Origin: an uncultured Dehalococcoidia bacterium
Lineage (GTDB): Bacteria; Chloroflexota; Dehalococcoidia; Lucifugimonadales; UBA3495
DNA: 64,000 nt
Direction: 5' to 3'
NCBI GenBank assembly: GCA_958296385.1
Contig: OY282494.1
Location: forward strand, 1,161,416 to 1,225,415
In this document: positions 15,651 to 23,666 of the stretch, piece by piece
How positions within the stretch are numbered: position 1 is the stretch's first letter
Layout of the letters: the number at the start of each line of letters is the position of its first letter
Notes under the pieces: generated by a model
The model's database searches: none
The model's input: only the letters and a program-made list of their open reading frames with translations
What the model was told of the DNA's origin: nothing
Program-made: the position numbers and the translations under genes

Positions 15651-18083
15651 CTACTCAATCGCGGATGCCGTCCCGTCGGCGTTAATCGTCACTTTGACGA
15701 TTGGCGCCACCAGTTCGTTAAAGATGACCGCCGCCTCCGACGTCGGCCCGCCGACGCGATCTACCCAGCCGGGTACCACGTTCTGGATGGCCGACTGCCG
15801 TTGCGCCGCTTTCATCTCGGGAGTGAACTCCACGAGTTTCATCCCCTCTTTCACGTTCTCCGCGACAGCGGTCGGCGCAAAGTGCTCAAACAGCAGCTGC
15901 CGGTTCAGGTACGCGTGGCGCGCCCCCTCTTCCAGCACGATGTTCTGCAAGTCCGGAGGCATCTGGTTCCAGCGGGAATGGCTGATGGTGAACCAGCTGT
16001 GACCCACCGAAACGATCGGCCCCACCAGGTAATCCGCCACTTCGTACCAGCGCAGCCCATGTCCGCACGAACCGCAGGAGATGGCGCCGTCAATGACGCC
16101 TCGCTCCAAAGCGGTGTACACGTCGGCAAACGCGATGAACTGCGGGTCAGCTCCCATTCCCGACAGCAGGTCGCTCAGCACGGTGCTGTGGCTCCGCACC
16201 TTCATGCCCTGCAAGTCCTCCAGCCCCTCCACCTGCGGCTTGGCGAATATGTAGTTGTGCGCCGTCATCATATAGGCCACTTGCACGCCGCCGTTCTCGT
16301 CGGTCACCTCCGCCATCCTCGGCTGGATCGCGTCAATCACCGCCAGCTGCGCATCCTGCGTCGGGAACAGCCCCCACAGGTTGCTCATGTCCATAATCGG
16401 GTGGTCGCCGCCCACGTAGCCGGAGTAAATCTGCGCCGAGTCCAGCGTCCCATCCTCAACCAGCCGCAGCGAGTCCGGCCCGCCGATGCCCAGTTCCGGG
16501 AATGACGACACCTCAAACTCCACCTGCCCGTTGGTCCGCCGCTTGACCCGTTCCACAAAGCCGATGTCCTCGGTTTCCTTGTAGTTCCCGATGGCCAACC
16601 CGCAGTCCACCAGCGTCCGGTTGATGCAGGCCATCTGCATCTGGAAGCTCTCGCCCTCCGAAACCAGCGGCGTCAGGTTAAAGTTGATGCCGCTTTCCTC
16701 TCCGCAAGACCAGCCGGACGGACTGCCGCCCCCGTGCGTAGCGGGTACTGCCGTCCCAACGTCGCCGTCGCACTGCGTGGTAGCGATGGCCTCCTGGCCG
16801 CCGTTGGGCGAATCCACGATGTCAATACACACGTCGCCGACACCGCGCCCATCGCAGTTCACGGCGCTGGTCATCATCATCGCCTCAACTTCACTGGCGG
16901 TTCCGTCGGGATTGATAGTCACCCCAACGATTGGGCCCACCTTCTCGTTAAAGATAGCCACGCCCTCCGAGTTGGCGCCGCCGGCCCGTTCCACCCAGTT
17001 GGGAATAATCAATTCCATCGCGGTAGCCCGCATCTGCGCCTTGACGTCATCCGGAAAATCGCTGTAGGTCATCCCTTCGCCTTCGTTCAGCGTAATTCCC
17101 GCCGGGTCCCAGTCCGATTTGAGCAGACGCAGGTTCTCCGCCTCGAATTCCTGCCCAACCTCTTTCAGGACGGCCTGGCTTTCCGGCGTCAATTCGCCCC
17201 ACTTCTCACCGTTGAGGGTTACGTAGGTAACGCCAATGGAACCCACGATTGGCCCGTACAGGTATTCGGTAACTTCGTACCAGCGCTGCCCGTAGCCGGG
17301 CGTGCCGCCGGTGATGCCCGCGTCCAGCACGCCTCGCTCCAGCGCCGTGTACACGTCCGCAAACGCAACAAACTGCCCCTCAGCCCCCAAACCCTCCAGC
17401 AAGTCCCCCAGGATGGTGCTGTGCTGGCGAATCTTCTTGTCCTTGTAAGCGCTAAGAGTCTCCAGCGGCTCGCGGCTGAAAACGTACTGGTTCGGATAGT
17501 AGGCGCGGAAAATTGGCTCGCCGCCGGTAGCCTCGCGCAAAATGGCAATCATGTCATCTTCGATGGCATCAGAGAGCGCCAGGTGAGCGTCGTTGCTGGG
17601 CGACAGGCCCCAAAGATTCCCCACGTCAATGATGGGCAGGTCACCGCCCACGTAACCGGAGTAAATCTCGGCAAACTCCAGCGTCTGGTCGTCCACCAGC
17701 CGGATGGTGTCCGGGCCGGCCAGGCCCAGTTCCGGATAGGACGAAATCTCAACCGTCACCGTGCCGCCCGTCCGTTCACTGACCTTTGGCACGTAGAAAT
17801 CGCGAATCAGCTCGCAGGGCCGCAGCGTCCGGTTGATGCAAACCACTTGCAGCGTAACCGGCTCCTGGTCAGCCATACTGGTTGACATCGCCGAGTCGGG
17901 CGCAGTCGTTGCATCGGCTGCCGCCGGCTGCGCCGGCGCCGCCGACGATGATTCCCCGTCGCCATTGCCACCGCCGCAAGCCGCCACCGCCAGCATTAAC
18001 AAGGCGATACCGGCCCCGGCAATAATAGCGCGCCAGGGTACAGTTACGGAGCGAATCGGGTTCATTCTCCTCGCGTTCGGCAT
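15651..18083 (-). CDS. two-headed TRAP solute-binding lipoprotein (tandem DctP domains)
   Basis: A single 810-residue reading frame. It has a signal peptide with lipobox AVAAC (Cys 36), a low-complexity linker, a first DctP domain (about 75-400), a linker with several Cys (from Cys 410 on) and a second complete DctP domain (about 475-810). Both domains carry the CINRTxxxC motif (Cys 82/90 and 486/494), a PELGxxGPDxxRLV segment, the ligand-binding Arg (KKIRQHSTILGD and MKVRSHSTVLSD) and FADVYTALERGV. Normal DctP proteins have one domain of about 330 residues. The ATG at 18083 has GGGAG 5 nt upstream. The permease partner is presumably the neighbouring DctQM pair. No frameshift or internal start is needed. 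Confidence 0.92.
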   Translation of the reverse strand: MPNARRMNPIRSVTVPWRAIIAGAGIALLMLAVAACGGGNGDGESSSAAPAQPAAADATTAPDSAMSTSMADQEPVTLQVVCINRTLRPCELIRDFYVPKVSERTGGTVTVEISSYPELGLAGPDTIRLVDDQTLEFAEIYSGYVGGDLPIIDVGNLWGLSPSNDAHLALSDAIEDDMIAILREATGGEPIFRAYYPNQYVFSREPLETLSAYKDKKIRQHSTILGDLLEGLGAEGQFVAFADVYTALERGVLDAGITGGTPGYGQRWYEVTEYLYGPIVGSIGVTYVTLNGEKWGELTPESQAVLKEVGQEFEAENLRLLKSDWDPAGITLNEGEGMTYSDFPDDVKAQMRATAMELIIPNWVERAGGANSEGVAIFNEKVGPIVGVTINPDGTASEVEAMMMTSAVNCDGRGVGDVCIDIVDSPNGGQEAIATTQCDGDVGTAVPATHGGGSPSGWSCGEESGINFNLTPLVSEGESFQMQMACINRTLVDCGLAIGNYKETEDIGFVERVKRRTNGQVEFEVSSFPELGIGGPDSLRLVEDGTLDSAQIYSGYVGGDHPIMDMSNLWGLFPTQDAQLAVIDAIQPRMAEVTDENGGVQVAYMMTAHNYIFAKPQVEGLEDLQGMKVRSHSTVLSDLLSGMGADPQFIAFADVYTALERGVIDGAISCGSCGHGLRWYEVADYLVGPIVSVGHSWFTISHSRWNQMPPDLQNIVLEEGARHAYLNRQLLFEHFAPTAVAENVKEGMKLVEFTPEMKAAQRQSAIQNVVPGWVDRVGGPTSEAAVIFNELVAPIVKVTINADGTASAIE

Positions 18084-18269
18084 AAGTCTCCCTCGCAGTT
18101 ACGTTTTGCGCACGGCTGGCAGCGGTAAAAAAGCGGCAAAAATCCGGCGCGCCAGTCATAGCGGTTGGCGCAATACGCTAACAGCAGGCCGGCGCAGTGT
18201 CAACGCTTTACGGCGCAAAACGCTCCAACCCGATTGCCCGCCTGCCATCCCTCCCGTTCCATCCCGCTG

Positions 18270-18275
18270 TATAAT
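18270..18275 (+). promoter_or_regulatory. candidate -10 box for the SDR gene
   Basis: TATAAT lies 43 nt upstream of the SDR start in an AT-richer patch; a clear -35 is not visible. It would serve a divergent promoter region between the binding-protein gene and the SDR-LLM-DUF362 cluster. Confidence 0.4.
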
Positions 18276-18318
18276 TCAACATAACTAATCAACCCAACCC
18301 GCATCAAGGAGTAAGACT

Positions 18319-19101
18319 ATGCCCTATCCCGGACTGGACTTGACCGGACGCAAGGCCCTGGTCACCGGCGCCGCCCGGGGCATCGGCGCCGCCCTCGCCA
18401 TCGGACTGGCCCAGGCCGGCGCCGACGTCGCCGTCAGCGACCTGCCCACCCCGGAGGCCCGCGCCGGCGTCGCCGCAACCGCTGCCGCCATCCGGCAGGC
18501 TGGCCAGTCGTCTTGGCAGTACGATATGGACGTGCAATCAATCAGCGCCATCAACACCACAACGGAGCAGGCCGCTCACGACATGGGCCGCCTGGACATC
18601 CTGGTGAACAACGCCGGCATCCGCCGCCGGGCCGCCGCCCTGGACGTTACCGAGGCGGATTGGGACGCCGTGCTGGACACCAACCTCAAAGGCGCCTTTT
18701 TCTGCGCGCAGGCCGCGGCCCGGCAAATGATCCCCAACGGCTTTGGGCGCATCATCAGCGTTTCGTCGCAGCTGGCCCTGGTCGGCGCCCCCCACCGCGC
18801 CGCCTACTGCGCCAGCAAAGGCGGCCTCGCCAACTTAACCAGAGTGCTGGCCCTGGAATGGGCCGAACACGGCATCACCGTCAACGCCATCGGCCCCGGC
18901 CCCACCACCACCCCCGGCCTGCTCGAAGCCGACACCCGCGACGCCGATTCCGTCCAAACCGACCTGGCCCTGCGGATGCCCTTGGGCCGCCGCATGGACG
19001 CCAACGAACTGGCCGGCGCCGCCATCTACCTGGCCAGCGACTCCGCCAGCGCCACCACCGGCCATCTGCTGGTAGTGGACGGCGGCTGGACGGCAAACTA
19101 A
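18319..19101 (+). CDS. short-chain dehydrogenase/reductase (SDR)
   Basis: A 260-residue classical SDR, an NAD(P)-dependent alcohol/ketone oxidoreductase. It has the cofactor motif TGAARGIG (residues 16-23), NNAG (97-100), catalytic Ser in SVSSQ (about 149) and the YxxxK pair Y163/K167, then the usual NAIGPGPTTTP loop and C-terminal GHLLVVDGGW. AAGGAG lies 7 nt before the ATG. The substrate is unknown. It is followed after 59 bp by a flavin-dependent oxidoreductase, suggesting a small catabolic operon. Confidence 0.94.
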   Translation: MPYPGLDLTGRKALVTGAARGIGAALAIGLAQAGADVAVSDLPTPEARAGVAATAAAIRQAGQSSWQYDMDVQSISAINTTTEQAAHDMGRLDILVNNAGIRRRAAALDVTEADWDAVLDTNLKGAFFCAQAAARQMIPNGFGRIISVSSQLALVGAPHRAAYCASKGGLANLTRVLALEWAEHGITVNAIGPGPTTTPGLLEADTRDADSVQTDLALRMPLGRRMDANELAGAAIYLASDSASATTGHLLVVDGGWTAN

Positions 19102-19160
19102 CCAAACCGGCCACGCCGCAACTAACCCCCCCGCCAGTGCAATCCTTTGAGAGATTAACC

Positions 19161-20285
19161 ATGAAATTCGGAATGTTTTACGAATTGCAGATGCCCCGCC
19201 CCTGGACTGACACCGCCGAGTACGACACCCTCTGGAACGCCGTGCGCCAGGTGCAGTACGCTGAGGAAATGGGCTTTGAGCGCGTCTGGCTGGTGGAACA
19301 TCACTTTCTGACCGAGTTCGCCCACTCGTCGGCCCCGGAAGTTATGCTGGCCGTAATGGCCCAGCACACCAAAAAGATGCGCCTCGGATTCGGCGTCGTC
19401 CTGGCCCCGGTGCATCACCCCCTGCACGTAGCCGCCCGCGCATCCACCCTGGACATCCTGAGCGACGGCCGCGTTGACGTCGGCGTGGGCCGCACCAAAG
19501 GCCCCTACCAGCTAACCCCATTCGGAACCGACGTAGCGCAGACGCAAAGCATGATGGTAGAAACCCTGGAATGTCTGCCCCGTATGTGGTGCGATGAGGT
19601 ATTCAGCCACTCCGGTGAGAACTGGACAATCCCGCCCCGTGAGGTAATCCCCCGCCCCTTGCAGCAGCCCCACCCGCCCCTGTGGATGGCCTGCACGCAA
19701 GAGGACACTTTCCGCCTGGCCGGACAGCTGGGCGTAGGCTGCCTGGTCAACACCCTCGGCGGCACCGACAAAACCCGCGCCCTGGTCAACACCTACTACG
19801 AAGCCATCGCCAACCCCACCCCGGTAGGCCGTTTCACCAACCGGCAGGTAGTTGCGTCAACCATCGGCTTTTGCGATGAGGACGACGCCCGCGCCCGTCA
19901 AAAAGGCGCTGCGGTCGCCGCCTGGTACTTGGAGCAAAGCCGCCAGCGTTTCACCCTGGAATGGGCCGGCGTTGACCCGGACGCCGTGCCGGAGGAATAC
20001 CAGTTCTACGTGCAAGGCGGCGCAACCCGCGGCGGCCGCCCAAGTCAAGACCCCCAGCAGCAGCAACCCCCCACCCCGGAGCAACTGCTCGCCGGCGGCG
20101 GCTACTGCGTCGGCAACCCGGACGCCTGCATCCGGGTAATCGAGGAATTCGAGGCAATGGGCGTTGACGAAATAATGCCCATCTTTCAAGCCGGCCACGC
20201 CACCCACGACGAAGTGATGAACTCCATACGCCTGTTCGGTGAGCAGGTCATACCGCATTTCCGCTCCAAGAGTACGGACGTATAA
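19161..20285 (+). CDS. LLM-class (luciferase-like) flavin-dependent oxidoreductase
   Basis: A 374-residue TIM-barrel flavin monooxygenase-type protein (FMN or F420). It has the N-terminal MKFGMFYELQMPRPW, RVWLVEHHF, LGFGVVLAPVHHPLHVAARASTLDILSDGRVDVGVG and the C-terminal EEFEAMGVDEIM region. A Gln/Pro-rich insert (SQDPQQQQPPTPEQ) sits before the last helices. The ATG at 19161 is chosen because the protein starts there in all family members; the frame is open further upstream only as a shadow of the SDR gene. The substrate is not inferable. Confidence 0.92.
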   Translation: MKFGMFYELQMPRPWTDTAEYDTLWNAVRQVQYAEEMGFERVWLVEHHFLTEFAHSSAPEVMLAVMAQHTKKMRLGFGVVLAPVHHPLHVAARASTLDILSDGRVDVGVGRTKGPYQLTPFGTDVAQTQSMMVETLECLPRMWCDEVFSHSGENWTIPPREVIPRPLQQPHPPLWMACTQEDTFRLAGQLGVGCLVNTLGGTDKTRALVNTYYEAIANPTPVGRFTNRQVVASTIGFCDEDDARARQKGAAVAAWYLEQSRQRFTLEWAGVDPDAVPEEYQFYVQGGATRGGRPSQDPQQQQPPTPEQLLAGGGYCVGNPDACIRVIEEFEAMGVDEIMPIFQAGHATHDEVMNSIRLFGEQVIPHFRSKSTDV

Positions 20286-20331
20286 TTGTCAACTACGGCA
20301 TCGCAACTACCTAATGACGAGGCATCTTTCA

Positions 20332-21471
20332 ATGACTACAATTGAGCAACCGGCCCCCGCTTTCCAGCCCGCCGCGCCATCCCGTACCAAAACCCCGGTA
20401 GTATCGGTAGTCGCTACCACGCCGCAGACGGTTCTGTCCGACGTGGAGCGGGCGATGCGCCTGGCCGGCGCCGCACAAACCCTGCTGCCGGACTACGAAA
20501 CGCTGCTCAAAATCAACATATCCTGGCAGCACTGGTACCCCGGCTGCTCCACCGCGCCCTGGCAGCTGGAGGGCGCCGTCTGCGCCCTGCACAACATGGG
20601 GCATACCGGCCTCATCGCCGCCCACAACGGCACCGTCGTAGTGGACTCTTTTGAGGGCGAGGCCAACAACAAGCACAAGCCCGTGCAAGACAAGTACAAC
20701 CTCCGCACCGTCCACCTGGACACCCCGCCGGAGCCGTGGGTGCGCTACGAACCCAAAGCCAGGATGCTTGTCCTTGACGACATCTATCCGGAGGGCATCG
20801 AAATACCCCAGCTGTTCGCCGGCAAAAACATCGTACACCTGCCCACGATGAAAACCCACGTGTTCACCACGATGACCGGCGCAATGAAAAACGCCTTCGG
20901 CGGCCTGCTCCACCGCAAACGCCACTGGACGCACTCGGTAATCCACGAAACGCTGGTCGACCTGCTGGCCATCCAGCAGGAAATCCACCCCGGCATCTTC
21001 GCCGTAACCGACGGCACCTTCGCCGGCGACGGCCCAGGCCCCCGTGCCATGCGCTGGCACATCAAAAACCGCATCGTAGCCGGCGCCGACCAAGTAGCCG
21101 TTGACGCCGTAGTAGCCTCCATGATGGGCTTCGACCCGCTATCCATCCAATTCATCAGCCTGGCCCACGAACGCGGCCTGGGCATAGGCGACCTCCGCCA
21201 AATCGAAGTAGTCGGCGACGAGCCCGACATCAGCCAAGTCAACTGGCATTTCAGCGGCACCGAAAACACCTTCGCCAGCCGTGGCCAAAAACTAATCTAC
21301 TGGGGCCCCCTAAAACCCCTGGAAAACGCCCTGCTACGCTCCCCCATAGCAGCCTGGGCCTACACCGCCAGCAACATCTACCACAACGGCTACTGGCTAA
21401 AAACAAAAGGCCGCAGCAGAATTGAGAAAGCGCTCAAAACGGAATGGGGGGAACTGTGGCAGGGATATTAG
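20332..21471 (+). CDS. DUF362-domain protein
   Basis: A 379-residue protein resembling the DUF362 family (conserved protein often fused to ferredoxin domains; no Fe-S Cys clusters are present here). Recognisable segments include LLKINISW, KNIVHLPTMKTHVFTTMTGAMKNAFGG and AVTDGTFAGDGPGPR with AGADQVAVDAVVASMMGFDP. The ATG at 20332 is used; an earlier ATG at 20314 is possible. A TATAAT at 20282-20287 overlaps the stop codon of the LLM gene and may give an extra promoter. Function unknown. Confidence 0.8.
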   Translation: MTTIEQPAPAFQPAAPSRTKTPVVSVVATTPQTVLSDVERAMRLAGAAQTLLPDYETLLKINISWQHWYPGCSTAPWQLEGAVCALHNMGHTGLIAAHNGTVVVDSFEGEANNKHKPVQDKYNLRTVHLDTPPEPWVRYEPKARMLVLDDIYPEGIEIPQLFAGKNIVHLPTMKTHVFTTMTGAMKNAFGGLLHRKRHWTHSVIHETLVDLLAIQQEIHPGIFAVTDGTFAGDGPGPRAMRWHIKNRIVAGADQVAVDAVVASMMGFDPLSIQFISLAHERGLGIGDLRQIEVVGDEPDISQVNWHFSGTENTFASRGQKLIYWGPLKPLENALLRSPIAAWAYTASNIYHNGYWLKTKGRSRIEKALKTEWGELWQGY

Positions 21472-21522
21472 GCGAAGCCGGGCAGGTTCGTCTATACTGG
21501 ATGATGAAAGGAGGGGGTTCTG

Positions 21523-22926
21523 ATGCACCTTACACAGATGAGCATTGGCGCGATTCCGCCGATTTCTGAGCGCATCACCCTCAAGTTTGACGAACGCGCG
21601 AACGTGTTCGTCGGCCCAAACGCGTCAGGGAAAAGCACGGTGCTGCTAATTCTGGCATATCATTTCAATCCACTGGATGATATGGGAAAAAGGTCATTTA
21701 AAGACTTCTGGACGCTTGAACGCCCTGATTATGATTTCGAAGGATATGTTGAATTCATGACAGAGGATGCTGCTCGGTTAACCGTAATTGCGGCAAGCGA
21801 GGATTGGTTTGTTCCTTTTGCCAATCTTGATGAGAGACCAGAATTTCTGCCAATTGTTGTACACATAGGCTCGGTACGGGTTGGATTGCCAGGAATATCC
21901 GTGGCAGAGAGCGCCGATAGCCGCAATCATGCCGCTTTCCGAGTTCTAAATGAGCCATTCAGTGGTCCGCAAGTACAGCGTGCACTTTATGCTCTGGGGA
22001 ACGAAGCTTGGTCACTAGGACGCGGGAACTCAAGCCACAAAGCGATTCGCAATTTTATCAGCGCAATTGAAACTGCGGATGCTTGCAGTATGAGCATTTG
22101 CAACGAAGTGATTCAGGACGCAAAGACACACAACTACGTACTTGTCTCGGATCTGGGAGATTACTTTTCCAATCCGGTAACTAACCCCGAAAACCTGCGT
22201 ATAATGCGCGGCGGCGCTATCAATACCAATGACATTCGTGATTTTGACATTCTGCCGGATGAGGAGCGACCGGGGCGCCTTGGAAATGATGAATCAGAGT
22301 CGATATACCTGGGGCACCTCAGTTCAGGCACGGAAGGGACGCTCCTATGGATACGATGGCTGGCGTTCAAGATGGTGCATCATTACGACTTCATGGATGG
22401 CTGGGAAAGCCAGCCCGCCGTCCTACTCATTGATGAAATCGAGAACCACCTGCATCCCACCTGGCAGCGGCGGGTGATTCCGGCGCTGCTGGAACATTTT
22501 CCGGGGTTGCAGATTTTTGCTACCACGCACTCGCCCTTTGTGGTAGCCGGGTTAAAGGCAGGGCAAGTGCATCTGCTAAACCGGGATGCCAACGGGGTGA
22601 TTACGGCCAGCACTAACACCGAGGATGTCGTCGGTTGGACAGCGGATGAGATTTTGCGGACGCTGATGGGGGTTGACGACCCTACGGACGATGCAACGGC
22701 GGCGGCGGCACGAGAGTTGCGACGGCTCCGGGATGAGGCGCCTCTGGACGATGCGCAAGAAGAGGAACAACGACAGGCGCAGATACAGGAGTTACGGCAA
22801 CTGGTGGACCGGGATTTGCTGGCCGGGGGGCCGCAGGCGGCACAGCGCGAGCTGTTCGAGCAGCAGTTTGCTGAGGCGCTGGAGAAATACCGTCAATCAC
22901 GAGATTTGAGCCAGGACAACGGTTAA
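21523..22926 (+). CDS. ptuA: AAA family ATPase, Septu PtuA-like
   Basis: A 467-residue ABC/SMC-like AAA ATPase. Walker A is GPNASGKST at residues 31-39. The signature-like YLGHLSSGTEG (about 265-275) precedes Walker B LLIDEIENHLHP (about 302-313) and the H-switch ATTHSPFVV, followed by a charged, coiled C-terminus. AAGGAGG lies directly before the ATG at 21523. The stop is 2 bp before an HNH nuclease gene. ATPase plus HNH nuclease is the Septu (PtuA-PtuB) anti-phage arrangement; other OLD/retron-type ATPases remain possible. The region 21640-22300 is visibly AT-richer than its neighbours, which suggests horizontal acquisition. Confidence 0.78.
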   Translation: MHLTQMSIGAIPPISERITLKFDERANVFVGPNASGKSTVLLILAYHFNPLDDMGKRSFKDFWTLERPDYDFEGYVEFMTEDAARLTVIAASEDWFVPFANLDERPEFLPIVVHIGSVRVGLPGISVAESADSRNHAAFRVLNEPFSGPQVQRALYALGNEAWSLGRGNSSHKAIRNFISAIETADACSMSICNEVIQDAKTHNYVLVSDLGDYFSNPVTNPENLRIMRGGAINTNDIRDFDILPDEERPGRLGNDESESIYLGHLSSGTEGTLLWIRWLAFKMVHHYDFMDGWESQPAVLLIDEIENHLHPTWQRRVIPALLEHFPGLQIFATTHSPFVVAGLKAGQVHLLNRDANGVITASTNTEDVVGWTADEILRTLMGVDDPTDDATAAAARELRRLRDEAPLDDAQEEEQRQAQIQELRQLVDRDLLAGGPQAAQRELFEQQFAEALEKYRQSRDLSQDNG

Positions 22927-22928
22927 CC

Positions 22929-23666
22929 ATGCATTCGGTTGAACGCTCGCCAGAGCCGGATTTTTTCGCTAGTCTGCGTGCAACGTACACGCAATGGGAT
23001 GAATTGGATGACGATGCCCGCATACGCATACGGGGTGCGCTGGTTCGAGATTTTGGGACGGTTTGCGTCTATTGCGAGCAAGCCTGCCAATCGCCAACGC
23101 AATCTGCAGACCCTAATGATGAGAGCGTTGACCATTTTCGCCCACGCAATCGCTTTCCCGAACAATGGCTGGACTGGCTGAATCTGGTCTATGCCTGCCG
23201 GCGGTGCAATCAGGCGAAAGGCGGCAGCTGGCCCGGCTTTGATGACGCGCTCGTAAATCAACTACTGTCCGGCGAAGATTCTCGCTATACCACCGTATCG
23301 GAATACGTGAATCCCAACGTGGTTGCCGGGCAGACGCCAGCCGGGGATTTCTTTGCTTTCGACACTGCAACCGGCGCGATATTCCCATCAGAGCAGCTTG
23401 ACCGGATGGAATGGTCAATTGCGCGCCGGACGATACGGGATATTGACTTGAACGACAGCGGGTTGGGAGAGAATGACGCGCGGCATTTATGGAACCGAAG
23501 GCTTTACCAATACCAGTTGCTGATTAAGCGGATTAACCAGCTGGATGACTTTGACGCGAAAGTTAACATCATGCGGGATTTTATGCTGCCGGATAAGCCC
23601 TTTTCGTCGTTTATTGCCGCTTGCATCAAGGGACGGTTCCCCCTGTTGGGTCAAGTTTTCGGATAG
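22929..23666 (+). CDS. ptuB: HNH endonuclease, Septu PtuB-like
   Basis: A 245-residue protein with a zinc-bound HNH nuclease core: CVYCEQ, VDHFRPRNRFPEQWLDW, LVYACRRCNQAKGG. The two CxxC pairs, the catalytic His (VDHF) and Asn (RRCNQAKG) are in the spacing typical of PtuB/RloB-adjacent HNH proteins. The C-terminal half is helical (QYQLLIKRINQLDDF). It begins 2 bp after the ATPase stop, so translation is probably coupled. Its last 41 bp overlap the 3' end of larC on the other strand. Likely the effector nuclease of the pair, degrading nucleic acid on phage infection (family inference). Confidence 0.8.
   Translation: MHSVERSPEPDFFASLRATYTQWDELDDDARIRIRGALVRDFGTVCVYCEQACQSPTQSADPNDESVDHFRPRNRFPEQWLDWLNLVYACRRCNQAKGGSWPGFDDALVNQLLSGEDSRYTTVSEYVNPNVVAGQTPAGDFFAFDTATGAIFPSEQLDRMEWSIARRTIRDIDLNDSGLGENDARHLWNRRLYQYQLLIKRINQLDDFDAKVNIMRDFMLPDKPFSSFIAACIKGRFPLLGQVFG

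Noticed and set aside
21523-23666. Retron with PtuAB effector
   Set aside because: No reverse transcriptase or msr/msd-like sequence is seen upstream or downstream.
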